Shown here: piece after piece, positions 31,737-38,877 of the stretch
Layout: the number at the start of each line of letters is the position of its first letter
Position numbering within the stretch: position 1 is the stretch's first letter
Source of the DNA: an uncultured Clostridia bacterium
GTDB taxonomy: Bacteria; Bacillota; Clostridia; Oscillospirales; Ruminococcaceae
Length of the DNA stretch: 38,877 nt
Direction: 5' to 3'
Assembly: GCA_947627205.1 (NCBI GenBank)
Contig: CANQVE010000020.1
Location: 1-38,877 of the forward strand
Position numbers and translations under genes: made by a program
The notes under the pieces: model-generated
The model's input: only the letters and a program-made list of their open reading frames with translations
Databases searched by the model: none
Told to the model about the DNA's origin: nothing

Positions 31737-32192
31737 ATGAAAAAAATAATCGCTTTGATATCTTTGTTGGTTTTACTGCCGAGTTTGGTCGGCTGCAATA
31801 TAAAAACGCACAATATTGACTTTCCATTTGAAACAGAAGAAGTTGAGAATATTGAAATGTATTATTATGAAGGAGTACCCACATCAGCAGAGAAAAAAGT
31901 CGTTACTTCTGAAAGCGATATAAAAACTCTGTACGATATGTTTGAGAGCTTATCGTTGGAGGATAAAAAAGCTGACGACAGCGCAGGAGCGGCTGTGACC
32001 GGTTTTAGATTTAATCTTTCAAATGGAACGAACTACGAACTGATATATGCCTGCAATGGAATTAAGAACGGCAGTTTGAGATCAAAAACAGGCGATTTTC
32101 AGTATTTCACAAGTGCGGACATTGGTTCGTATTGGAATAATCTGAATACAGAGCTTGAAGCAACATCTGTCAGCGAAAGTGAATTGCCATAG
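31737..32192 (+). CDS. Small lipoprotein of unknown function
   Basis: A 151-residue protein with a lipoprotein signal peptide ending in SLVGC (cysteine near residue 20) and an otherwise soluble, acidic body (EEVENIEMYYYEGVPTSAEK) without a domain I recognise. AAAAGGAG precedes ATG 31737 by about 7 bp, so it is expressed. It lies between the complete end of the LRR gene and a copy of that gene's end, which suggests that it arrived or moved by a local duplication or insertion. Its codon use is more AT-rich than that of its neighbours. Confidence 0.75.
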   Translation: MKKIIALISLLVLLPSLVGCNIKTHNIDFPFETEEVENIEMYYYEGVPTSAEKKVVTSESDIKTLYDMFESLSLEDKKADDSAGAAVTGFRFNLSNGTNYELIYACNGIKNGSLRSKTGDFQYFTSADIGSYWNNLNTELEATSVSESELP

Positions 32193-32199
32193 TAACAGT

Positions 32200-32271
32200 A
32201 TGATAAATAACAGCGGCAGTGAAATTGACAGTGACAATAATAGTGACAAAAGTCAAGGGCAATTATCGTGA
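32200..32271 (+). pseudogene. Remnant copy of the LRR lipoprotein gene tail
   Basis: An open 23-codon stretch reading MINNSGSEIDSDNNSDKSQG and ending QLS-stop mirrors the end of the LRR gene (INNSGSSDIDNNSD ... SQAQLS), including the bases after the stop (GTGAGTAATG). It has no ribosome site. It is a leftover of a duplication around the small lipoprotein gene. Confidence 0.75.
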
Positions 32272-32298
32272 GTAATGATGCAAGTTAAATTAAACAAA

Positions 32299-32330
32299 AA
32301 TAAGAGGTAAGAAAAATCTTACCTCTTATT
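32299..32330. terminator. Bidirectional terminator between convergent genes
   Basis: AATAAGAGGTAAGA and its exact complement form a 14-bp stem with an AAAA loop, flanked by A-run and T-rich sequence. It separates the rightward lipoprotein genes from the leftward pfp gene. It is the third member of the AGAGGTAAGA hairpin group. Confidence 0.75.
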
Positions 32331-32355
32331 ATTTTACTTCTTCCCTTTTAGCCTC

Positions 32356-33582
32356 TTAGTCAAGGAACAGATGTCTCGGCAGACCGTCTACCATAAACGG
32401 AGAAAGCTCTCCGATTATAAGCGGGCGCGCATACTCGGCAAATTCCTTTGAAACATAAGCGCCGTCGTTTATTATCCACTCGTCGGGAACCATTTTCGCA
32501 ACATTTGCTACTGCCGACGCAGGACAAGACGAAGTCTTTAACTGATAGGGATTGTTTGAAATTCTCTCAAACGTTATCATCTTTCCCGTTTCGCCGTTAA
32601 GCGCAAGCTGAACGCCGTCTGCTCCCGCCGTAAATGCCTCGGTTATATCGCGGCGCGAAACAAGGTGAGAAGCGCATCTCTGAAGCGTCGAGAATACGAT
32701 ACCTCTCGACTTAACGCCCGTTTCCCCACCGATAAAGTCGGCAAGATAAAGCGCCGTACCGCCGAGCGTCTTATGACCGAAAGCGTCCTCTGTCATTGAG
32801 CGTCTGTTCGCTTCGCAGACATACTTTCCGTCAGCCGTCTTTATACCCTCTGAAACCGCGATAGTAATGACTTTCTTTTCCTTGCGGATATCGGCTATCT
32901 TGTTCATGAACTTATCATAATCGAAAACCTTTTCGGGGAGACAGATTATGTCAGGTCCCGCGCAGTCCTCCGAGCGTGAAAGCGTCGCCGCGCAAGTGAG
33001 CCACCCTGCGTCGCGTCCCATTATTTCAACGACGTTTATGCTGTCCGTGCTGTAAGTCGTGGCGTCGCGGATGATCTCTTTCATTGCCGCGGCTATGTAC
33101 TTTGCCGCGCTTCCGTAGCCGGGAGTATGGTCGGTACAAGCAAGGTCGTTGTCTATGGTCTTGGGGATACCGATAAATGTGATATCGCTCTTTATTATTT
33201 CGGAATATTTCGACAATTTGTCGATAGTATCCATTGAGTCATTTCCGCCGATGTAGAAGAAATGCTTGATGTCCATTTTGTTTAGGATCGCAAAGATCTT
33301 TTTATAGGTCTCCTCGTCCTTTGTAAAATCGGGGAGCTTATAGCGGCACGTTCCGAGGAAAGACGAGGGTGTGCGCTTTAAAAGCTCGATATCGAGGTCG
33401 TTCTTTACATAATCCGACATCTCAATAAAGTTCTCTTTCAACAGTCCCTCAATACCGTTTCTCATGCCGTAAACATGGGGACAACCCGCGTCCTTTGCGG
33501 TTTTGAAAACACCGACAAGGCTTGAGTTGATAACAGAAGTAGGTCCGCCGGACTGACCGACTACAACATTTCCGAGCTGCAT
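32356..33582 (-). CDS. pfp: 6-phosphofructokinase, PPi-type
   Basis: A 408-residue phosphofructokinase. Motifs are VVVGQSGGPTSVIN at the N-terminus, GGNDS (112-116) in place of the ATP-type GGDGS, PKTIDNDL (140-147) with the lysine that marks PPi-dependent enzymes, and IMGRDAGWL. It interconverts fructose 6-phosphate and fructose 1,6-bisphosphate, probably with pyrophosphate as phosphoryl donor, which is common in anaerobic Clostridia. The start is ATG 33582, with GGAGGT 7-8 bp upstream. It has its own consensus-like promoter. ATP use cannot be fully excluded from sequence. Confidence 0.9.
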   Translation of the reverse strand: MQLGNVVVGQSGGPTSVINSSLVGVFKTAKDAGCPHVYGMRNGIEGLLKENFIEMSDYVKNDLDIELLKRTPSSFLGTCRYKLPDFTKDEETYKKIFAILNKMDIKHFFYIGGNDSMDTIDKLSKYSEIIKSDITFIGIPKTIDNDLACTDHTPGYGSAAKYIAAAMKEIIRDATTYSTDSINVVEIMGRDAGWLTCAATLSRSEDCAGPDIICLPEKVFDYDKFMNKIADIRKEKKVITIAVSEGIKTADGKYVCEANRRSMTEDAFGHKTLGGTALYLADFIGGETGVKSRGIVFSTLQRCASHLVSRRDITEAFTAGADGVQLALNGETGKMITFERISNNPYQLKTSSCPASAVANVAKMVPDEWIINDGAYVSKEFAEYARPLIIGELSPFMVDGLPRHLFLD

Positions 33583-33628
33583 GATAATTACCTCCAAAGA
33601 ATTAAAATTTTCGGATCTTACTAAAAAC

Positions 33629-33657
33629 ATTCTATCACAATTATATCTGTTTGTCAA
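33629..33657 (-). promoter_or_regulatory. Promoter of pfp
   Basis: TTGACA (33652-33657), 17 bp, TAGAAT (33629-33634) on the minus strand, matching the consensus at 11 of 12 positions. Confidence 0.8.
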
Positions 33658-33760
33658 GTAAAAAATAGTTAAAATCTACAAAACGACCGATAAATGTAAA
33701 TAAAAGTTGTATATAATGATAGTAAATAATCAAGGTGTGAATTAAGCCTTAAATTTGCTT

Positions 33761-35092
33761 TTACTTTTTGCTTTCATACAATTCACGGGCGCGTGAAATA
33801 AGCGCTGTCTTTTCGTTTTCAACAGTCTCGTCTGCCACTTCTTCGAGCAACTCCGAGAGTATCTCTCCCATAACGGGCGACGGGGGAATGAAACTTTTTA
33901 GGTCGTTTCCGTTTATCGCGAGCTTATGAAGCGAAAGCCCCGGCTGTTCGGAGTTTATCTTTTCCGCGAGCGAAAGCATGTCTTTAAGCATGGGTATGCG
34001 CTCGGCGGCTTTCGGTATCTTCGCGGAATTGTCCGCAATTTCTGCTTGGATAATGTCGCAGAACAAGCCGTAACCGCGTCTCGAAAGCTGTCTGCGGACA
34101 AATTTTTCCGTAGGCTCTATAGGCATATCGTGATATTTAATTATCTCGCAGACGCTCTCGCGAAGCTCGTTGTCACATTTAAGAGCGCGGAGCGACTCGT
34201 CGGCTATCTTTGCGCTTATAAAAGCATGGTCGTAATAGTGGCACTCTCCGTTTTCATCGCTCGTCCTGCAAAGGGGCTTTCCTATATCGTGATATAACAT
34301 AGCTAGCCTGAGCCTTATTTCTTCGGGAGATGCGCCGACAGCTGCGGCAGTATGCTCCAAAAGCGTTCTGTTATGATACTTTGAGCCTTGGTCATAGCCT
34401 ATCTCGGCTTTAAGCTCGGGAATTATCTCCGACAGAACTTCTGCAAACTCCGTTATTACGCCCTCGGCATATTTCCCGCAGATAAGCCTTTTAAGCTCAG
34501 AAAAAACGCGCTCTCTTGAAACGCGCCTTATGTCGCTTTTATGAGCGATAAGAGCTGATTTTGTCTGTTCCTCTATCTCAAACCCCAGCACCGCCGAAAA
34601 TCTAAGCGCGCGAAGTATGCGCAGAGCGTCCTCCGAAAACCGCTTTTCGGGATCGCCTATACATCGTATCGTTTTTGAAAGTATATCTCTTGTACCGCCG
34701 AAAGGATCGGAAAATCCGCGCGAGTGGCTGTAAGCAATGCCGTTTATCGTGAAATCACGGCGCGAAAGGTCGTCGTACAGGTTGACCGAAAACTCAACGT
34801 TTTGCGGGTGCCTGCCGTCAAGATAGTCTCCGTCAATACGAAAGGTCGTTATTTCGACACAACTGCCCTTGTATAAAACGGTAACTGTCCCGTGCTTTAT
34901 TCCCGTTTCAACTACCTTGCAAAAGCCGAAAACGCGTTTTGTGTCCGACGGGAGCGCAGAGGTCGCTATGTCATAATCATGGGCGGGGATACCCATAATG
35001 CTGTCGCGGACGCACCCTCCGACAACATACGCTTCAAAACCTGACTGTTCCAAAAGCTCGATTATTTCCGAAACAGACTTTGGTATTATCAT
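33761..35092 (-). CDS. cca: CCA tRNA nucleotidyltransferase with HD domain
   Basis: A 443-residue class II tRNA nucleotidyltransferase that adds or repairs the 3' CCA of tRNAs. The poly(A) polymerase head has GGCVRDSIMG and the metal-binding DYDIAT, then RRDFTINGIAYS and GDPEKRFSEDALRILRALRF. A C-terminal HD domain (YHDIGKP and a later H...D pair) is present, as in many bacterial CCA enzymes. ATG 35092 has GGGAGGTGAGG upstream. The gene is downstream of yfhO but separated by a terminator. Confidence 0.94.
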   Translation of the reverse strand: MIIPKSVSEIIELLEQSGFEAYVVGGCVRDSIMGIPAHDYDIATSALPSDTKRVFGFCKVVETGIKHGTVTVLYKGSCVEITTFRIDGDYLDGRHPQNVEFSVNLYDDLSRRDFTINGIAYSHSRGFSDPFGGTRDILSKTIRCIGDPEKRFSEDALRILRALRFSAVLGFEIEEQTKSALIAHKSDIRRVSRERVFSELKRLICGKYAEGVITEFAEVLSEIIPELKAEIGYDQGSKYHNRTLLEHTAAAVGASPEEIRLRLAMLYHDIGKPLCRTSDENGECHYYDHAFISAKIADESLRALKCDNELRESVCEIIKYHDMPIEPTEKFVRRQLSRRGYGLFCDIIQAEIADNSAKIPKAAERIPMLKDMLSLAEKINSEQPGLSLHKLAINGNDLKSFIPPSPVMGEILSELLEEVADETVENEKTALISRARELYESKK

Positions 35093-35122
35093 GTGACCTC
35101 ACCTCCCGTTGTCTTAAAACAA

Positions 35123-35162
35123 ACAGGCTGTCGATAAAAACTTCATCTGCACAACAGCCTGT
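35123..35162 (-). terminator. Intrinsic terminator of the yfhO-like gene
   Basis: On the minus strand ACAGGCTGT and ACAGCCTGT form a 9-bp stem with a 22-nt loop, followed by TTGTTTT. It is 24 bp past the yfhO-like stop codon and ahead of cca. Confidence 0.65.
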
Positions 35163-35186
35163 AATTTGATTTGAAAGTTTATAATA

Positions 35187-37823
35187 TCACTTAACGCTCT
35201 TTCTGTTCTTAAGTTTACTCTTAACCACTACCATGACCGTAAGCATCATAACGCCCGCCACGGTGAGCATTACGCCCGTTTTAAGCCCCGCAGGGAAATA
35301 ATTAAGCTCTATGGTGTGTTCGCCTTTCGGAACATCAAGGCACAGAAGCGTTTCATTCACTCCTGAGCATATTTCCGTTGGAACTCCGTCTATTACCGCG
35401 GTCCAGCCCTCTTCAAAGGGAATGGACGTAAACAGCGCGCTGTCCTCGTTTGCGTTTACCTTTATTGTAAAGGAAGTGTTGCTGTTTTGCGTTACTTCCG
35501 AATTTCTATTGCGTATGCCCGCCGTAAACCTTTCGAGAGCCTCGCTGTCGAGAACATAAAACTCGGGATCTTTTATATAAAGATCGTCTCTGCAAAGCCT
35601 TAAAGTAACGTCAAAACACTCGCCCACCCTGTAAGTGCCGAGATAAACTATACTGTAGTTTTCGTTTTCATAATAGTTTTTGATATACTCGCCGTTTATA
35701 TAAAGGTTGCATTCGCGCTCGTAATAGCTCGGGAAATAAGCATAGACCGCTCCGCTCTGCTGCGGGTAGACGGTATAGGTTATTTCCGCGTCGTCGCTTC
35801 TTTTCTTATATGAAGCGTGATTGTCGGTAGTAGAGCCTATATTTACGTTCATGCTGTCGAAGATCGTATCGGTCACGGGAACGAAGATATCCTGTTCTTC
35901 GCCCGCAAGGAGCGACGCCAAAGTCTGCTGAAAACCGAAAGGCGAGCTGTCGGAAATATATGAGTTTATTATGCCCTTGTCGGCTAAAAATGCAACTTCA
36001 AGCGCATCGGGATTTTCATAGACTTCTATGCCGTTCTCCGCGTCAATGGGAACAACGCTGTCATAAGGCGTCAGTATCTCGCGCTTTGACAGAACGTATT
36101 TTATGCCGAGGATATCGTCCGTCAGCATTGTCGCGCCGTCATATCTCGAATAATGGTCGCGGGAGCCGAAGCCCAAGTCTCTGAGCAGCTGGAGAACGCG
36201 AGAATTGAACGTGCTTGTAGAATGTGAAACGCCGTAAATTCCGAGAGCCATATTGTCGTTTACGGTGCGGTGGTAGGTCTTTTCCATGCGGTAAAAGCCG
36301 TCGTCGTATTCTTTGAGCTTTTGTACGGCGTCTCTTGTCGGCAGTATCTCGCCGAAATAATCCTCTCTCGGAGAATAATAAACGTCGCTGTGTATAGAAC
36401 TCATATAGCTTCTGCAGCTTATAAAAAGCTCAAGGCATACCGCCGCTCCCGCGAGAATTTTCAGTATCCTGTTGTTCCTGCTAATTCTGTATGCAAGGAC
36501 AATGCAGGTCATTGCACAAAGAGAAATAAGCGGGATAACGATAATAAGCGACGTGTCAAAATGTTCTCCGCCCGCATAATAGTCCGCCAGCACCAGACCA
36601 AGCGTAAGCAAGCCGAACGCTTTTCCTATCTGCTTTCTGCGCACGTCCGAAATATCCTCAAAAGCCTCCGCGCCAAAGGTTATAAGCAGAAAAATAATCG
36701 TAAACGAATATCTGTACGGCATCCACACGGGAACTTGTCCGCCGTGCCACAGCATATCAACGGGCTTTATATACATCGACAGCGTCATAACGCCGAGCAA
36801 TGCTCCCCCGCCTATGCGTTTTATAAGCGGTATCTTTTTCATCATGAAATAAATGACAGCAAATATAAGCGCGAGCGTTCCGCAATACAGCATCGGAAGC
36901 CCGTCGGGGCGCTCCGTGTCATAAGTCGCGGGGAAAAGTTTTATATAGATATCGCCTATATTAAAGTTTTCGGCAAAGGAAAAATCCGCGGTCGCGTTAT
37001 AGTCCATTTTGCCGTTCTGCAAAGCCTTGTATGCGGGGAGAATAATTACCCCCGACATAAGAATAGAGCTTATTGACGCAAGACCGAAAGTTATTGACGC
37101 ATAGAGATATTCTTTAAATTTTTTGAGAGCTCCGCAGGCGAGGAGATAATAAACGAAATAAAGCGCGGAAAAAATGCCGACCATATAGCCGATATAATAA
37201 TTCGCAATGAAAATATACAACAGCGAGAGCGAATAAAGCAAAAATCTGCGTTCTTTTACTATCCTCTCTATCCCCGCCAGTACGAGCGGAAGCGCAATCA
37301 GCCCGTCCAGCCACATCGGGTTTATGGTATGTGCCGTAAAATATCCGCAGAGCGCGAACATGCACGAAAACAGCACCGCCGTAAAATCCGAATAACCGCG
37401 GTGTTTTTTAAGGAAAAAGCACGACGAAAGTCCGACCGCTCCCGACTTTACGAGAAGCATAGCCATTATTCCCTCGGTTATCATATCCCGCGGGAACATT
37501 ACGATTATGAGGTTAAAAGGGCTCGCGAGATAATATGCGAAAAGCCCCAAAAAACCCTCCGACAGAGAACCCGACCAATTATAGAACAGGCTCGCCCTGC
37601 CCGAAAAAACGTCATGCAGGTAGTCAAAATATGTCACATACTGTGCATTTAAATCAAGTGCCAATACCGAGCGTTCTCCGAAAGGATATACTTCAAACAG
37701 CGCATACGCCGCAAAGAGAACGATCTGCGGCAAAAAGAACACGAGAAAATACGCATAGTTTTTCTTAAAAAATCCGCGTATTTTCTCCCAAGTTCTTTTT
37801 TCGTTTCCTGAAATTTCAGTCAA
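35187..37823 (-). CDS. YfhO family membrane protein
   Basis: An 878-residue integral membrane protein with about 12 membrane helices over residues 1-460, a large extracytoplasmic part (about 460-840), and a last helix (about 845-868) before a basic tail. The start region (FLPQIVLFAAYALFEVYPFG, then DLNAQYVTYFDYL) and the late FTSIPFEEGWTAVIDG segment are characteristic of YfhO, a GT-C-like family linked to glycosylation of lipoteichoic acid in Bacillus relatives. It would move a sugar from a lipid carrier outside the cell. The start is TTG 37823, with GGGAGC 8 bp upstream. Transcribed alone; specific acceptor unknown. Confidence 0.88.
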   Translation of the reverse strand: MTEISGNEKRTWEKIRGFFKKNYAYFLVFFLPQIVLFAAYALFEVYPFGERSVLALDLNAQYVTYFDYLHDVFSGRASLFYNWSGSLSEGFLGLFAYYLASPFNLIIVMFPRDMITEGIMAMLLVKSGAVGLSSCFFLKKHRGYSDFTAVLFSCMFALCGYFTAHTINPMWLDGLIALPLVLAGIERIVKERRFLLYSLSLLYIFIANYYIGYMVGIFSALYFVYYLLACGALKKFKEYLYASITFGLASISSILMSGVIILPAYKALQNGKMDYNATADFSFAENFNIGDIYIKLFPATYDTERPDGLPMLYCGTLALIFAVIYFMMKKIPLIKRIGGGALLGVMTLSMYIKPVDMLWHGGQVPVWMPYRYSFTIIFLLITFGAEAFEDISDVRRKQIGKAFGLLTLGLVLADYYAGGEHFDTSLIIVIPLISLCAMTCIVLAYRISRNNRILKILAGAAVCLELFISCRSYMSSIHSDVYYSPREDYFGEILPTRDAVQKLKEYDDGFYRMEKTYHRTVNDNMALGIYGVSHSTSTFNSRVLQLLRDLGFGSRDHYSRYDGATMLTDDILGIKYVLSKREILTPYDSVVPIDAENGIEVYENPDALEVAFLADKGIINSYISDSSPFGFQQTLASLLAGEEQDIFVPVTDTIFDSMNVNIGSTTDNHASYKKRSDDAEITYTVYPQQSGAVYAYFPSYYERECNLYINGEYIKNYYENENYSIVYLGTYRVGECFDVTLRLCRDDLYIKDPEFYVLDSEALERFTAGIRNRNSEVTQNSNTSFTIKVNANEDSALFTSIPFEEGWTAVIDGVPTEICSGVNETLLCLDVPKGEHTIELNYFPAGLKTGVMLTVAGVMMLTVMVVVKSKLKNRKSVK

Positions 37824-37882
37824 TTATTTTAGCTCCCATTTTTATTTAGTAAAAGAGGTTGTTTTCGGAATATAAAGCATTA

Positions 37883-38064
37883 CAGTCTGTATAAAAAGTC
37901 CTGCTCCAGACTGTAGAGAAAGTCCCAGATACCGCATTGAACGCTACGCGTGCAACGCTGAAGAAGTCCTGCGGCTAGGCTTTGTGCCTGCCGTCTGGAG
38001 CTTCCGCATTATCCGCCCTTGGCGGATAACGCTACGACGTAGATGGGGCTTTATCTACAGTCTG
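37883..38064. repeat. MITE-like structured repeat
   Basis: A 19-bp motif CAGACTGTAGAGAAAGTCC occurs at 37907-37925, as a variant direct copy at 37883-37901 (CAGTCTGTATAAAAAGTCC), and as an inverted copy at 38046-38064 (17/19). The enclosed 120 bp contain a 9-bp perfect hairpin TTATCCGCC...GGCGGATAA (38009-38029) and a CTCCAGAC...GTCTGGAG pair. No gene is present between 37824 and 38067. Terminal inverted repeats without a transposase suggest a miniature element. Confidence 0.55.
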
Positions 38065-38067
38065 GCA

Positions 38068-38661
38068 TTATTTGCCCTTGTCCGTTTCAACTATCTCGGT
38101 AGAGTTTTTAAATGCTTTTTCTGTTTCCGATGCGCCCGCGAAAAGGAAAATGTCCGTTGCACAGTCGCCTATAAGCGAAACTCCGAGAAGCACGGAAGTA
38201 ACTATCGGGTTATCGCCGTAAGGTTTGAGACCGATAATAATGCCGAGCGCAACCGTAATTGCGATAGGAATAAGCACAAACGCCCACTTTTTATATCCCG
38301 CTTTTTTAAGCGCAAAGACATGCGGGAGCTTCATAATAGCCAAAACCGCCGCGACAATGCCGAGAATGAGCGTAAGTATCATCTTTATATGCTCCTCATC
38401 TCTGAAGAAAATGAGGAACGCCGCGACCACAATTCCTAAAACAAGCGTAACAATAACAGAAACCGTGTTTGACTTTTCTTTCTTTACCAGCCACACAAAA
38501 AACGACACAATGCCGTAAGCCGCCGCCACAACGCCCAAAGTTATGGCGATAATGTCAAGCGTATCGGTATGATAGATTATCATAAACAATCCGCCGATAA
38601 GCTCTATCATTGCAAGGAAAATAAGATTTTTTCTGAGTGCTTTTATTTTGTCGAGTTCCAT
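38068..38661 (-). CDS. DUF308/HdeD-like membrane protein
   Basis: A 197-residue protein with six predicted membrane helices in three hairpins, each with the pattern of a Gly/Ala-rich helix pair (IELIGGLFMIIYHTD, ITLGVVAAAYGIVSFFVWLV, VIVTLVLGIVVAAFLIFF). This resembles the DUF308 (HdeD-type) family of small membrane proteins with poorly known roles. The start is ATG 38661 following GGCGGGAA; a TTG six codons earlier lacks a site. It has a perfect promoter upstream. Its stop codon abuts the MITE-like repeat. Confidence 0.7.
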   Translation of the reverse strand: MELDKIKALRKNLIFLAMIELIGGLFMIIYHTDTLDIIAITLGVVAAAYGIVSFFVWLVKKEKSNTVSVIVTLVLGIVVAAFLIFFRDEEHIKMILTLILGIVAAVLAIMKLPHVFALKKAGYKKWAFVLIPIAITVALGIIIGLKPYGDNPIVTSVLLGVSLIGDCATDIFLFAGASETEKAFKNSTEIVETDKGK

Positions 38662-38722
38662 AAAATTCCCGCCTTTCAAAAACCTGAAGTTTTAAATTTG
38701 TACTAACAGTACCCTAATATAA

Positions 38723-38751
38723 ATTATAACTCATAATCTGTTATTTGTCAA
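38723..38751 (-). promoter_or_regulatory. Consensus promoter of the DUF308-like gene
   Basis: TTGACA (38746-38751), 17 bp, TATAAT (38723-38728) on the minus strand, a 12 of 12 match. A second, weaker pair lies upstream (TTGACA 38813-38818, TTAAAA 38790-38795). The stretch 38752-38877 holds no gene. Confidence 0.8.
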
Positions 38752-38877
38752 TATTTTTTATCTTTTTTACGGTTCAAGCGATTTTTTCTTTTTAATTCGC
38801 AAAATGTACTTTTGTCAATGATGTGAGACAAAAAATATAAAAAAATAAGGAGATCAAAATAAAGTTGAGGATAGGAA

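Noticed and set aside
36270-37076. 268-codon plus-strand open frame inside the yfhO-like gene
   Set aside because: Very basic, Arg/Lys/His-rich product typical of an antisense shadow of a membrane protein.

Overview
The window looks like a chromosomal segment of an anaerobic, low-to-medium GC Firmicute of the Ruminococcus/Oscillospiraceae type. The reasons are a multimodular GH9-CBM3 cellulase, BspA-type leucine-rich-repeat lipoprotein, PPi-type phosphofructokinase, PASTA kinase-like protein, YfhO membrane protein, strong AGGAGG ribosome sites and frequent TTG starts. The taxon is inferred from gene content only.

Region 1 (1-15,452, all minus strand) is a leftward surface-polysaccharide operon. 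Its promoter-proximal half builds, exports and polymerises a glycan: glycosyltransferases, a Wzy polymerase, a sulfotransferase and a Wzx flippase. The distal half is a phosphonate and sugar-activation module. It holds a three-domain PEP mutase fused to two nucleotidyltransferase domains, phosphonopyruvate decarboxylase, an SDR, a separate LicC-like nucleotidyltransferase, a split transketolase, an acyltransferase, and the start of an NDP-hexose 2,3-dehydratase cut by the window edge. The product is probably a capsule or exopolysaccharide decorated with phosphonate, sulfate and acyl groups.

Region 2 (about 15,490-17,163) is the most interesting part. A tyrosine recombinase gene and a perfect-consensus promoter (TTGACA-17-TATAAT) aimed at the polysaccharide operon lie together between two 27-bp inverted repeats (25/27 identical). 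Each repeat has the form of a tyrosine-recombinase core site (11-5-11). Inversion would turn the promoter toward a terminator hairpin at 17,131-17,163. This is a Hin-like ON/OFF cassette carrying its own recombinase; the window shows the ON orientation. Two genes in the operon also carry long poly-G tracts. A G9 tract breaks the first glycosyltransferase (OFF; G8 restores it). A G10 tract near the start of the acyltransferase is in frame (ON). Together they suggest layered phase variation of one surface glycan.

Region 3 (17,131-25,193) holds the GH9 cellulase lipoprotein, a DUF3810 membrane protein with an HExxH motif, and a class A penicillin-binding protein. Between them are unusual repeats: a very GC-rich triple hairpin, AGAGGTAAGA hairpins, heptanucleotide (WAGAGGT) runs, and a 152-bp tandem repeat that duplicates the 3' end of the DUF3810 gene.

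Region 4 (25,219-38,877) is mainly housekeeping: a zinc-ribbon protein, a PASTA pseudokinase, pheA, an ispDF fusion and an LRR lipoprotein in one rightward run, a small lipoprotein followed by a copy of the LRR gene tail, then leftward pfp, cca, yfhO and a DUF308-like membrane protein. No rRNA, tRNA, CRISPR array or transposase gene was seen.
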